Shown here: one piece after another, positions 28,849 to 37,085 of the stretch
Position numbering within the stretch: position 1 is the stretch's first letter
Layout: each line of letters begins with the position of its first letter
The notes under the pieces: model-generated
The model's database searches: none
What the model was told of the DNA's origin: nothing
What the model saw: only the letters and a program-made list of their open reading frames with translations
Made by a program: the position numbers and the translations under genes
DNA from: Cephaloticoccus capnophilus
GTDB lineage: Bacteria > Verrucomicrobiota > Verrucomicrobiia > Opitutales > Opitutaceae
Reading direction: 5' to 3'
Length of the DNA: 64,000 nt
NCBI RefSeq assembly: GCF_001580045.1
Contig: NZ_LSZP01000042.1
Location: 1-64,000 of the forward strand

Positions 28849-29916
28849 TCAAAGCTCCATGTAGCGTTGGATTTGCCTCAAGGTCAAATCGCATGCGCAT
28901 CCGCCTTTTTCGAATTCCTTATTCCACTCCACAATATAATCAAGAGCCTGCGCCAGGCTTAGTTTTGGCTCCCAAGACAGGTAGCTTCGGGCTTTCGAAA
29001 TATCTAACTTTAAAAAGTGGGCTTCGTGAGCGTGTGGCCCATTATCGATCGTCCAAGTCCCTCCCTCGCCCCAGAGATCAACGAGGTGAGTCACAATCCA
29101 AGAGACGGGCTTAGCATCGGCATCATTGGGGCCAAAGTTCCAAGCCTCGGAATACTTTGGGCCATCGGTATATAGTTTTTCGCTAAGCAGAAGGTAACCC
29201 CGAAGAGGCTCCAGAACATGCTGCCAAGGGCGTATAGAGTAAGGGCTCCGTATTAAAACAGGCTCTCCCAAACTGAAAGACTTAATGATATCGGGGACGA
29301 GCCGATCCATCGCCCAGTCACCGCCACCGATAACATTTCCCGCGCGCGCAGTCGCGACTGCGACTCCGTGCTCAGCGTAGTTACTCGGATTAAAGAAAGA
29401 GGCGCGATACGCAGCTGTCACCAACTCGGCACAGCCCTTGCTACTACTGTAGGGGTCGTAACCGCCCATTGCCTCGTTTTCTCGGTACCCCCAAGCCCAT
29501 TCACGGTTCTCATAGCATTTATCCGTGGTGATATTCAAAACAGTGCGAATGCCCTTGGAGGCGCGCACTGCTTCAAAGAGATTTACCACTCCCATAACAT
29601 TGGTCGAGTAGGTCTCGGAAGGATTCTTATACGACTCGCGGACAAGCGGCTGGGCCGCCATATGAATAACCACTTCCGCACGGCTAGAGGCTAGTGCTTC
29701 GCGCAAAGCAAGCGGATCACGGATATCGCCGATAATTGACCTCATCCCATCGGCCACTCGTGCCTGCTCAAAAAGCGATGGCGTGAAGGGCGGAGGCAGC
29801 GAAAAGCCGGTAAGCTCTGCGCTAAGACTTTGCAGCCAAAGAGACAGCCAGCTCCCCTTGAAGCCAGTATGACCGGTGAGAAAAACGCGCTTCCCGCGCC
29901 AGAAATCTAAATTCAT
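28849..29916 (-). CDS. rfbG: CDP-glucose 4,6-dehydratase
   Basis: Short-chain dehydrogenase/reductase of 355 residues that converts CDP-glucose to CDP-4-keto-6-deoxyglucose, the first committed step of CDP-dideoxysugar synthesis. Seen: the NAD-binding VFLTGHTGFKGSWLSLWLQS, catalytic Tyr/Lys in GGYDPYSSSKGCAEL, and family features such as ITTDKCYENREWAWGYRE and IRPWQHVLEPLRGYLLL. Product goes to later enzymes (dehydrase, reductase or branching enzymes) not found here. rfbF lies upstream but not directly adjacent. Confidence 0.95.
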   Translation of the reverse strand: MNLDFWRGKRVFLTGHTGFKGSWLSLWLQSLSAELTGFSLPPPFTPSLFEQARVADGMRSIIGDIRDPLALREALASSRAEVVIHMAAQPLVRESYKNPSETYSTNVMGVVNLFEAVRASKGIRTVLNITTDKCYENREWAWGYRENEAMGGYDPYSSSKGCAELVTAAYRASFFNPSNYAEHGVAVATARAGNVIGGGDWAMDRLVPDIIKSFSLGEPVLIRSPYSIRPWQHVLEPLRGYLLLSEKLYTDGPKYSEAWNFGPNDADAKPVSWIVTHLVDLWGEGGTWTIDNGPHAHEAHFLKLDISKARSYLSWEPKLSLAQALDYIVEWNKEFEKGGCACDLTLRQIQRYMEL

Positions 29917-29940
29917 TACGGGACTGTAGTAAAGCAGGGT

Positions 29941-30045
29941 TTACAGTTGGCACCAGTCACGCAGGATTTTGAGTTCCTTGTTTTGGCCATAGTTATTGTA
30001 TATCATAGTGTTATGATAGTTCATTGCTGTTTTAGAATGAGTCAT
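29941..30045 (-). pseudogene. Possible gene-end remnant upstream of rfbG
   Basis: A 34-codon frame ending 24 bases before the rfbG start. Its end (NNYGQNKELKILRDWCQL) reads as a protein C-terminus and sits where an operon gene would finish. No family recognised, so it could also be a chance frame. Confidence 0.3.
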
Positions 30046-30410
30046 TCCACCTGAGATAGGCAGATGTAGTGCGCGTTCCCTTACGCCTTATTTATGACAT
30101 TATTAATTTCCCCATTCCTCAAATAAGGGAAAACTGAAGAGGCGAAACTGTCTTAATGATCCCCTAGCTCATTTATAATATAAGACTAAGTAATTTACTA
30201 AAGCGATCTTGACTAATATGTATTTCACTTCTTCTCCCCATCGCTTGTTTGCTAGGGGAAAGCCCCCACCCGCGCTTTCTGACCTGCGATGAGTGCCGCC
30301 CGCTGCGGCCTTTTCCAAACCAGCCCCCCTAAACCCAGAGGATTATGCCCCCTAATAAATTAGGGGCTATACTAGATTAGCTGCTATGCTAGTCTAGTAC
30401 AGCCTCTTCA
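30046..30410. other. A/T-rich gap between rfbF and rfbG
   Basis: With the remnant above, about 490 bases separate two genes that usually adjoin. Contents: hairpins at 30349-30366 (CCCCTAA/TTAGGGG) and 30371-30398 (11-bp stem, one mismatch), both just past the rfbF stop and possibly its transcript end; elsewhere no gene was recognised. Confidence 0.5.
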
Positions 30411-31184
30411 TTACCATACCTTCCACGGGGCTTTCCCTTCATTCCAAAGGGTTTCAAGAAGCGTTTTCTCACGCAAAGTATCCATCGGTTGCCAGAAGCC
30501 ACGATGGGGATACGCAAAGAGTTTCCCTTGTTGAGCGAGTGCTTCCATGGGCCCGCGCTCCCAGACGCAGGCATCATCCTCAAGTAGTTCGAGCACTTTC
30601 GGAGATAGCACAAAAAAACCGCCGTTAATCGTTCGTTCTTCCTCTTTGGGCTTCTCCTTAAAGTGGCCGATTTGATGATTGGGTAAAATATCCAAAGCAC
30701 CAAAGCGAGCCGGCGGATAGGTCGCGGTAAGGGTCGCCAAGCCGCCATGTGCCTTGTGGAAGGCGACAAGTTTATTTATATCAACATCACTTACGCCATC
30801 GCCATATGTAAAACAAAAGTCCTCGGTTTTATCTAAATACGGCTCTACGCGCTTTAGACGGCCACCCGTCATTGTTGACTCTCCGGTGTCCACTAAAGTA
30901 ACGCGCCAAGGCTCTGCGTGCTCTTGATGTACTTCCATCTGATTCTCTTTCATATCGAAAGTAATATCAGACATATGAAGGAAGTAATTTGAGAAATATT
31001 CTTTTATTAAATACCCCTTGTAGCCGAGGCAGATTACGAAATCGTTCACCCCGTAGGCTGAGTAGATTTTCATAATATGCCAGAGGATCGGCCGCCCCCC
31101 AATTTCAATCATGGGTTTTGGCTTTAGATGGCTTTCCTCAGATATCCGAGTTCCGAATCCACCTGCGAGAATGACAGCTTTCAT
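30411..31184 (-). CDS. rfbF: Glucose-1-phosphate cytidylyltransferase
   Basis: Nucleotidyltransferase of 257 residues that joins CTP and glucose-1-phosphate to CDP-glucose. The signature is KAVILAGGFGTRISEESHLK with PKPMIEIGGRPILWHIMKIY, and the family-specific FVICLGYKGYLIKEYF and FCFTYGDGVSDVDI follow. Length is standard. It is the most upstream gene of the island on this strand. Two hairpins follow its stop. Confidence 0.96.
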   Translation of the reverse strand: MKAVILAGGFGTRISEESHLKPKPMIEIGGRPILWHIMKIYSAYGVNDFVICLGYKGYLIKEYFSNYFLHMSDITFDMKENQMEVHQEHAEPWRVTLVDTGESTMTGGRLKRVEPYLDKTEDFCFTYGDGVSDVDINKLVAFHKAHGGLATLTATYPPARFGALDILPNHQIGHFKEKPKEEERTINGGFFVLSPKVLELLEDDACVWERGPMEALAQQGKLFAYPHRGFWQPMDTLREKTLLETLWNEGKAPWKVW

Positions 31185-31277
31185 GTAGCAACGCGGAGGG
31201 AACGAAGGGCCGCCAGCTGCGTCAATCGGAGGAATTACTTACTCCGACACAGCGCCCAGACCCCAGGCGGTGCCAGC

Positions 31278-31991
31278 TCACCTCGCAAAGTGCAGGAGGA
31301 ATTTTTCGGCGAAGAAGGGCCTAGGGATCCACTTGTCGAGCGGCCATAATGAGCTTGGTTGCCATGTCCCGCCTGCCAACTCTTCGCGCCAAAGTGTGCC
31401 TTTGAAGTAATACACACCACCGTTCGCGCTCGGCTCAGCCTCCGTGCGCGCGCGCGAATCCTTTTTTAACAGCGGACGCGCCCAGCCGAGAAAGGTCGGC
31501 AGAGCGGTAACAGCGCGGCCCGTCACGTAGTCAAATTTTTGGGAAATCGTCTCTGCCCGTTGTACACGAGCATCCACGTTTTTTAGCCCAAGCTCGCGGG
31601 CGATTTCCCCCACAGCGGCGATTTTTTTTCCCACCGAGTCCACGAGTGTAAACCGGCACTGCGGGTAACAAATCGCCAAAACGAGCCCGGGAAAGCCACC
31701 GCCGGTTCCCAGATCGGCAAAGCTCGCGCTCGGCGCACTGCCCCCCTCGCTCGCCACCGCGGGCGGCGGTCGCAACACCTTGGTCAGCGTGAGCGCGTGC
31801 AGGATGTGGTGTTCCTCGATGTGCGCAGCGTCCTTCCGCGAGATGAGGTTTATCCGTGTATTCCAATCGAGGATACAGCGGGCAAGCTCCACGAGTTGCC
31901 CGACAACGCCTTCGCCCAACTCAGGGAAATACTCCCGCACAAGCGGCAAATCGACCGGAAAAGGAATGGGCGCGGCGGCGGCAGGGTTCAT
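31278..31991 (-). CDS. rsmG: 16S rRNA (guanine527-N7)-methyltransferase
   Basis: Methylates G527 of 16S rRNA with SAM; 237 residues from ATG 31991. The SAM-binding motif is [17 protein letters not shown], followed by [13 protein letters not shown] and the [12 protein letters not shown] segment near the active site; [12 protein letters not shown] is also typical. The longer frame to 32072 overlaps the upstream region of the divergent GTPase gene and is unlikely. Often found with gidA or parAB, but here stands beside the rfb island. Confidence 0.92.
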   Translation of the reverse strand: MNPAAAAPIPFPVDLPLVREYFPELGEGVVGQLVELARCILDWNTRINLISRKDAAHIEEHHILHALTLTKVLRPPPAVASEGGSAPSASFADLGTGGGFPGLVLAICYPQCRFTLVDSVGKKIAAVGEIARELGLKNVDARVQRAETISQKFDYVTGRAVTALPTFLGWARPLLKKDSRARTEAEPSANGGVYYFKGTLWREELAGGTWQPSSLWPLDKWIPRPFFAEKFLLHFAR

Positions 31992-32080
31992 CTTGCGCGG
32001 ATTTAAGGACGGTCCCTGCGCACGCGTCGAAGCAGAATTGCAAAACACGCGCAGCCGCATTGCCTCTCGCATTTCTTACC

Positions 32081-33631
32081 ATGCCCAACTCCTCGCCCAC
32101 TAAGCCCACCGCCGCCGTTTCCGACAACCGCATCCCCGTCACCGTCCTCACGGGCTTTCTCGGCGCGGGCAAAACGACCTTGCTCAACCGCATCCTCAGT
32201 GAACAGCACGGCAAGAAAATCGCCGTCATCGAAAACGAGTTTGGCGAGGTGGGCGTCGATAACCAGCTCGTCATTCAGTCCGACGAGGAGATTTTCGAAA
32301 TGAACAACGGCTGCATTTGCTGCACCGTGCGCGGCGACCTGATCCGCATCCTCGGACGGCTGCTCAAGCGCAAGGATCGGCTCGACGCCATTCTCATCGA
32401 GACCACCGGCATGGCCAACCCCGCACCCGTCGCGCAGACCTTTTTCACCGACGAGGAGATGCGCGAAAAATTCCGTATCGACGCTATTGTTACTGTCGTG
32501 GACGCCAAGCACATCCTCGAGCACCTCGGGCGCGAAGACGAAGCGCAAAGCCAAGTCGCCTTTGCCGATGTGATTTTGCTCAACAAGGCCGACCTCGTCG
32601 CCCCCGCCGAACTGGATGCGCTCGAAACACGACTGCGCAACATCAACGCCGTGGCCAAGCTTCACCGCACGCAAAACTGCGACTTGCCGCTCGCCCACGT
32701 CCTCAACGTCGGCGGCTTCAATCTCTCGCGCGCGACCGAGCTCGACCCGAAGTTTTTGGAAATCGAGTACCCCTTTGAGTGGGCCGGAGCCTACGCGCTT
32801 GAAGCGGGCACGCACGAACTCGTCGTCGGCCATTGCGAACACCATGACCACCACGACGCGGGACACGAGGCACACGAGCATGGCGACGCACATGCCCCCC
32901 ATCACGACCACGCACACGGAGATCACCACCATCATCACCACGGCGACGAAAACGAGCTAGACCTGCTCGTGCTGCCGCTCGCAGCGGTCGCCGCACCGAA
33001 CCAACGCGCCACCGATCACGCAGCGACTGCCGCCGCAATCGAAGTCGCCATCGCCAGCTTTTCGGATTGGGAAACCGTTTTAAAGGCAGGCGAAGCGATT
33101 CTCCCCGGCACCGCCCTTCAACGGCTCGCGCTCGACGATGGCCACGGCCACTTCCCGCTGAAAATCCCTAAGAGTGGGAACTACCTCGTCGTCGAGCAGC
33201 ACGGCGAAATCCCGCTACACATTTACAAAACGGCCAACGCAAACGACGCCTCGGGGGGCACTGATCACGCCGCGCCTCGCGCGCTCGTCAAACCCGTGTG
33301 GAGCCAAGATTTTCACGCCGCACATACGCACAACGACGCAGTTAGCTCCGTCGGCATCACGGCGGTGGGCGATCTCGACGGCAAGCGACTCAACCAATGG
33401 GTCAGCGAGCTACTCCGCATCAAGGGCGGCGACATCTACCGAATGAAAGGCGTGCTCGCGGTGAAGGGCGCAGACAAGCGACTCGTCTTCCAAGGCGTGC
33501 ATATGCTCTTCGACGCAAAGTTTGATCGAGCATGGGCAAGTGGCGAAGCCCGCCAAAACACGCTCGTCTTTATTGGCCGCAACCTCGACCGCGCTGCCCT
33601 CACCGCCGACTTCCACGCGTGTATGGTGTAG
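32081..33631 (+). CDS. CobW/G3E-family GTPase with His-rich region
   Basis: Metal-chaperone GTPase of 516 residues. The P-loop is [19 protein letters not shown] near 22-40, the G3E metal site [10 protein letters not shown] near 80, and LLNKADLV is the guanine motif. A His/Asp-rich stretch near residues 250-290 (of the type [15 protein letters not shown]) is a likely metal store. The C-terminal CobW_C domain carries [18 protein letters not shown] and the end motif. At 516 residues it is long for the family; an extra 60-90 residues lie between the His region and the C-terminal domain. Probable Zn or Co delivery; the target is not shown by context. Confidence 0.9.
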   Translation: MPNSSPTKPTAAVSDNRIPVTVLTGFLGAGKTTLLNRILSEQHGKKIAVIENEFGEVGVDNQLVIQSDEEIFEMNNGCICCTVRGDLIRILGRLLKRKDRLDAILIETTGMANPAPVAQTFFTDEEMREKFRIDAIVTVVDAKHILEHLGREDEAQSQVAFADVILLNKADLVAPAELDALETRLRNINAVAKLHRTQNCDLPLAHVLNVGGFNLSRATELDPKFLEIEYPFEWAGAYALEAGTHELVVGHCEHHDHHDAGHEAHEHGDAHAPHHDHAHGDHHHHHHGDENELDLLVLPLAAVAAPNQRATDHAATAAAIEVAIASFSDWETVLKAGEAILPGTALQRLALDDGHGHFPLKIPKSGNYLVVEQHGEIPLHIYKTANANDASGGTDHAAPRALVKPVWSQDFHAAHTHNDAVSSVGITAVGDLDGKRLNQWVSELLRIKGGDIYRMKGVLAVKGADKRLVFQGVHMLFDAKFDRAWASGEARQNTLVFIGRNLDRAALTADFHACMV

Positions 33632-33865
33632 GTGGGGCCAGCAGCCCCAATCCATTCACGCTCGGGCGACGTGGCGCCATTAAACTGCATTGGCGCGCTC
33701 GGCGATGCGGCGCGGTGTTCTGCGCGACAAGCATTTGAGCCGCATTTTTGCGGTAAATAAGTAGTCCAGCGGAGAGCCGAGCGTAGTCTTTCGTAGATTT
33801 CCTTGCGTGCGCAAAACGTCGAGCAAGCGTGATCGTCAGAGCTGACACAGCTCCCTGCCCCTTAA

Positions 33866-35128
33866 ATGAAAACCCTGTTGCGCGACTTTCGGATACGACG
33901 GCTGATTATCGCCAACATCTTAAGCTCGATGGGCGTGGGGATTACCCTCATCACCATCCCTTGGCTCATCGTCCAGCGCGAGGGCGGGGCCGAGCTCTAC
34001 GGCTGGAACAATATCGCCGCGACCATCGTGCTGCTGATCTTCGCGCCCTATTATGGGAGCTGGCTCGATAAACACTCGCGCAAAACCGCACTCGTCGCGG
34101 GCGAAGCCTTTGGGGCGCTGACAGCCGCAGCGATGACTGCGTGGATCCTCGCCACCGGCGTCTCAGAAAACTGGCAACTGCTGCTGCTCTTCTTCTGCGG
34201 CGTGCTCTACTACTCGCTGCATTTCCCCGCGAAGTTTGCCTTCATCCAACAAGTCTTCGACCGACGGCATTACCAATCACTCCTCGGCCTCATGGAAGTG
34301 CAGGGGCAAATCGCCACGATGCTCGCCGGCGGACTGGCGAGCGTGCTGATCGACCGATTGCCCTTCGGCCTCATCCTGCTGTTCAACGCAGCGACCTACG
34401 CGGCGAGCTTCTTTATCCTGCGCACGCTGCCGTATCGCGCGACGCATTTGGCGGCGGACGATAGCGCAAATCACGACCACCCAGACCCAACTACGGCGGC
34501 CCCCACCCCGCCCGAGAGCCCAGTCATGTCGTTCATCACCGGGCTGCGCTGGATGATGGGCGAGCGGCTTGCGTTTAGCGTATTTCTCATCTGCACGCTC
34601 GCGCCGTTTATCGCCGTAATGGTCGGCGGCTACATGTTCCCCGTTTACGTGCAAACCGTGCTCGAAGCCTCCGCCAGCGTCTACGGGCGCGGCGAAGTCG
34701 CGCTCGCTATCGGCGCGATCTTGGCCGGACTCGCGCTGCCGCGACTCATCACAGGCCACAGCCAAGCCGGGTTAGCGATTGGACTCATGGGCCTCTTCCT
34801 CGCCGGACTCGGGCTCCTAAGCCTAGTCCCGGGAACGGGCGCCTTTTACGTCGCACTGCTAATGCTCGGGCTCGGCAACGCAGGTGCGCGAGTCGTGCGC
34901 GGCAGCGTCATGCTGCACTCCGTGCCCAACGCGCTCATGGGGCGCGTAAACGTCGTCATGGCGACAGCAGAGCGACTCATCCGCACGCTGCTCATGCTCG
35001 GCGCGATCGCCCTCATCTCGCGCGGACTCTCGCCCACCCTCGGCTTTGCAGGACTCATCCTCTTTATGCTGCTGTCGGTCGGGCTCGCTTGGGCCACACG
35101 CCGCGCCGTGAGTCCCGCGCAAAGTTAA
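33866..35128 (+). CDS. MFS transporter (MFS_3/EntS-like)
   Basis: Major-facilitator permease of 420 residues with about 12 membrane helices. The start RRLIIANILSSMGVGITLI and the loop YGSWLDKHSRKTALVAGE (DxxxRK-type motif A) fit drug or siderophore exporters of the MFS_3 type. A charged loop near 200-215 lies between the two halves. Substrate unknown. It ends 3 bases before the convergent exonuclease gene. The 234-base gap before it holds a short GGGGC/GCCCC hairpin (33634-33648). Confidence 0.85.
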   Translation: MKTLLRDFRIRRLIIANILSSMGVGITLITIPWLIVQREGGAELYGWNNIAATIVLLIFAPYYGSWLDKHSRKTALVAGEAFGALTAAAMTAWILATGVSENWQLLLLFFCGVLYYSLHFPAKFAFIQQVFDRRHYQSLLGLMEVQGQIATMLAGGLASVLIDRLPFGLILLFNAATYAASFFILRTLPYRATHLAADDSANHDHPDPTTAAPTPPESPVMSFITGLRWMMGERLAFSVFLICTLAPFIAVMVGGYMFPVYVQTVLEASASVYGRGEVALAIGAILAGLALPRLITGHSQAGLAIGLMGLFLAGLGLLSLVPGTGAFYVALLMLGLGNAGARVVRGSVMLHSVPNALMGRVNVVMATAERLIRTLLMLGAIALISRGLSPTLGFAGLILFMLLSVGLAWATRRAVSPAQS

Positions 35129-35131
35129 GTC

Positions 35132-35830
35132 TCACAGAAAACTCGTCTGCTGGATCGCGTCTCGCTTCGCGCCATCGAGCGTCGAAAGCGCCAAGAGTTG
35201 CAGCGTCGAAAGCGCAGCGACTTGGGGCTCGTGCGCCAGCGCGCACAAAAGCAAGGCCCCGGCCAGCGCGTCGTAGGGCGCAGCGTGATACCGACAACGC
35301 TCGCTCGGGCAAAGCTGCGCCGCGAGCGCGTCGAGCTCCGCTTGCAGACCGCAACGGCTCACCAACTCGGCCAGCTTATACGACCCGAGCTGCGGATAGA
35401 GCTGCCGATAAAGCGCACCTGTATCCACCCACGGCCCCCACTCCGCGCACGCCCCGGCCGCCCCTGCCGCCCCGCCCGAGCCCACACCACCGCGCGTAAA
35501 ATCCGGCGAAGCACGCGAGTAAGGCCACACCGACTTGAGCAAAGTGTTTTCCGTTCCGGCAAAATGCGCCGCGAGCGGGCCCGACTGCCGCCACGCCGCG
35601 AAACGCGCGAAATCCTCCGCCACCGGCGCAGCCCCCGCCAACTCGCCCTCCCCCAAGCCGTGCACCGCAATGTCTGCCTGGCGCAACCGCCCGCGCGGCG
35701 CGCAAAGCCGCGTGTGCAGCTCGCGCACTTCGCCCGCGATGAGCGTGACCACGCCATACTCCACGATCCCCGAAGCGAGGCTTCCCTCGAAGTCCACAAA
35801 GTGAATCGGCTGCGCAGTCCAGTTACTCAT
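35132..35830 (-). CDS. DEDDh-type 3'-5' exonuclease
   Basis: Exonuclease-fold protein of 232 residues similar to the DNA polymerase III epsilon/RNase T group. Seen: the first acidic pair IHFVDFEGSLA (DxE), and the third motif YHAAPYDALAGALLL with His and Asp spaced as in the DEDDh subclass. The Gly/Ala-rich middle (SGGAAGAAGAC) is poorly conserved. Role in DNA repair or RNA trimming cannot be told apart. ATG 35830 is chosen because the DxE motif then lies near residue 14; an alternative start is at 35878. Confidence 0.8.
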   Translation of the reverse strand: MSNWTAQPIHFVDFEGSLASGIVEYGVVTLIAGEVRELHTRLCAPRGRLRQADIAVHGLGEGELAGAAPVAEDFARFAAWRQSGPLAAHFAGTENTLLKSVWPYSRASPDFTRGGVGSGGAAGAAGACAEWGPWVDTGALYRQLYPQLGSYKLAELVSRCGLQAELDALAAQLCPSERCRYHAAPYDALAGALLLCALAHEPQVAALSTLQLLALSTLDGAKRDAIQQTSFL

Positions 35831-35908
35831 AAAAAAGGAAACGCGAGAGCAGATAGGGCAGGAATAGCGTTTGTCCACGCCCCAGAAACCCGCTTTGAGT
35901 CCCGCACT

Positions 35909-36691
35909 GTGGATTTAAGCGTTTATCGAAATTTTCTGGCTGAGCTCGCCTACGCGAGCGGCAAGTTCCTCAAACCCTACTTCGCGCGCGGACTCGCCAA
36001 CGACCTCTCCGCACTCGCCGTTGAGCACAAAGCAGACCAAAGCCCCGTAACGGAAGCCGACCGCGACGCCGAAGCGCTCCTGCGCCAAAAAATCAAAACC
36101 CAATTCCCCGCGCACGGCATTATCGGCGAAGAACACGGCACCGAACGCGACGGCGCAGACTTCGTGTGGGTGCTCGACCCCATCGATGGGACGAAAAGTT
36201 TCATTAGCGGCGTGCCACTCTGGGGCACGCTCATCGCACTCCTGCACAACGGCGCGCCCATCCTCGGTGCCATTCACCAACCCACCCTCGGCCAACTCCT
36301 CATCGGCGACGGCCAAAGCGCCGAGCTCAATGGCCGCCGCGTCCGCACACGCACGACCACCACGCTAGCCGAGGCGACGCTGCTCACGAGCGACACCGTA
36401 AACCTCGACGCACGGATGGGAGCCGCGCGCGCCAGTGCCCTTTTGGGCCGTGCGCGAATCGCACGGACTTGGGGCGATTGCTACGGCTACCTCCTAGTCG
36501 CCACCGGCCAAGCCGACGCGATGCTCGACCCCATCATGAACCCTTGGGATATCGCTGCACTCGTGCCGATTATTCGCGGCGCAGGCGGCGTAATCAGCGA
36601 CTGGACCGGCGGCGCCGCCCACCGCGCAGACACCACCGTCGCAGCAGCCACCGCCGAACTCCACGCCACGCTGCTCACCGCGCTTTCCTAA
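35909..36691 (+). CDS. hisN: Inositol-monophosphatase family, probable histidinol-phosphatase
   Basis: Mg-dependent phosphatase of 260 residues starting at a GTG at 35909 (VDLSVYRNFLAEL). Metal-binding motifs: GIIGEEHGTE, WVLDPIDGTKSFISG (IMPase signature) and NPWDIAALVPIIRGAGG. The wording around VPLWGTLIALLHNGAP favours the HisN branch that releases phosphate from histidinol phosphate, over inositol phosphatase. No other his gene adjoins. A larger frame runs back to 35198 but overlaps the opposite-strand exonuclease and is rejected. Confidence 0.85.
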   Translation: MDLSVYRNFLAELAYASGKFLKPYFARGLANDLSALAVEHKADQSPVTEADRDAEALLRQKIKTQFPAHGIIGEEHGTERDGADFVWVLDPIDGTKSFISGVPLWGTLIALLHNGAPILGAIHQPTLGQLLIGDGQSAELNGRRVRTRTTTTLAEATLLTSDTVNLDARMGAARASALLGRARIARTWGDCYGYLLVATGQADAMLDPIMNPWDIAALVPIIRGAGGVISDWTGGAAHRADTTVAAATAELHATLLTALS

Positions 36692-36719
36692 CTACAGACC
36701 ACCAGTGAGCGGCACTTTT

Positions 36720-37053
36720 CCACTACGCATGGGGCGGCAGGCTGTGCCTGCACCCGTTTACCGAACGCTTGGCTGCCGTGCTTATGCACGGCAGCCAAGC
36801 GTTCGGTAGAAAGGATCCCAAACTTGGAGGCGGGAGTTTACTGGTGATTTTTCCCACCTCGCCCAAACGGGTTATCACTCTACTTTTCCCTTTTACTATT
36901 CTCCCTGTCGCAACGCGACAGGGGGAGTGCTTTCAAATTTGGGATTTCGCTTTCGCGCGATAGCGCGTTGCGAAATCCCAAATTGAATGGGCGGCGGGCC
37001 AACGAGCCCGCCGCCAAATAAAACAGCCTGCGGCTGCGCCCCACGCGTAGTGG
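36720..37053 (+). repeat. Modular hairpin element, copy R2
   Basis: A 334-bp element between the convergent hisN-like gene and rny. Terminal motifs CCACTACGCATGG (36720) and CCACGCGTAGTGG (37041-37053) are inverted. Contents: GGCAGGCTGTGCCTGC, a 22-bp perfect hairpin with a 4-nt loop (36760-36781 with 36786-36807), the shared linker (36823-36883), a 9-bp hairpin (36903-36923), the long AATTTGGGATTTCG hairpin (36936-36984) and a GCGGCGGGC/GCCCGCCGC hairpin ending in CAAATAAAACAGCCTGCGGC. A GGTCACTGACC palindrome follows just outside. Confidence 0.88.
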
Positions 37054-37085
37054 AGGCTCAGAGAGAACGGTCACTGACCGCCGCC

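Noticed and set aside
32003-32941. Long minus-strand frame opposite the CobW-type GTPase
   Set aside because: Antisense shadow rich in Val/Gly/Glu; the GTPase has P-loop and CICC motifs.
35198-35908. N-terminal extension of the HisN-like phosphatase
   Set aside because: It overlaps the opposite-strand exonuclease and is Arg-rich without homology; the GTG at 35909 fits the family start.
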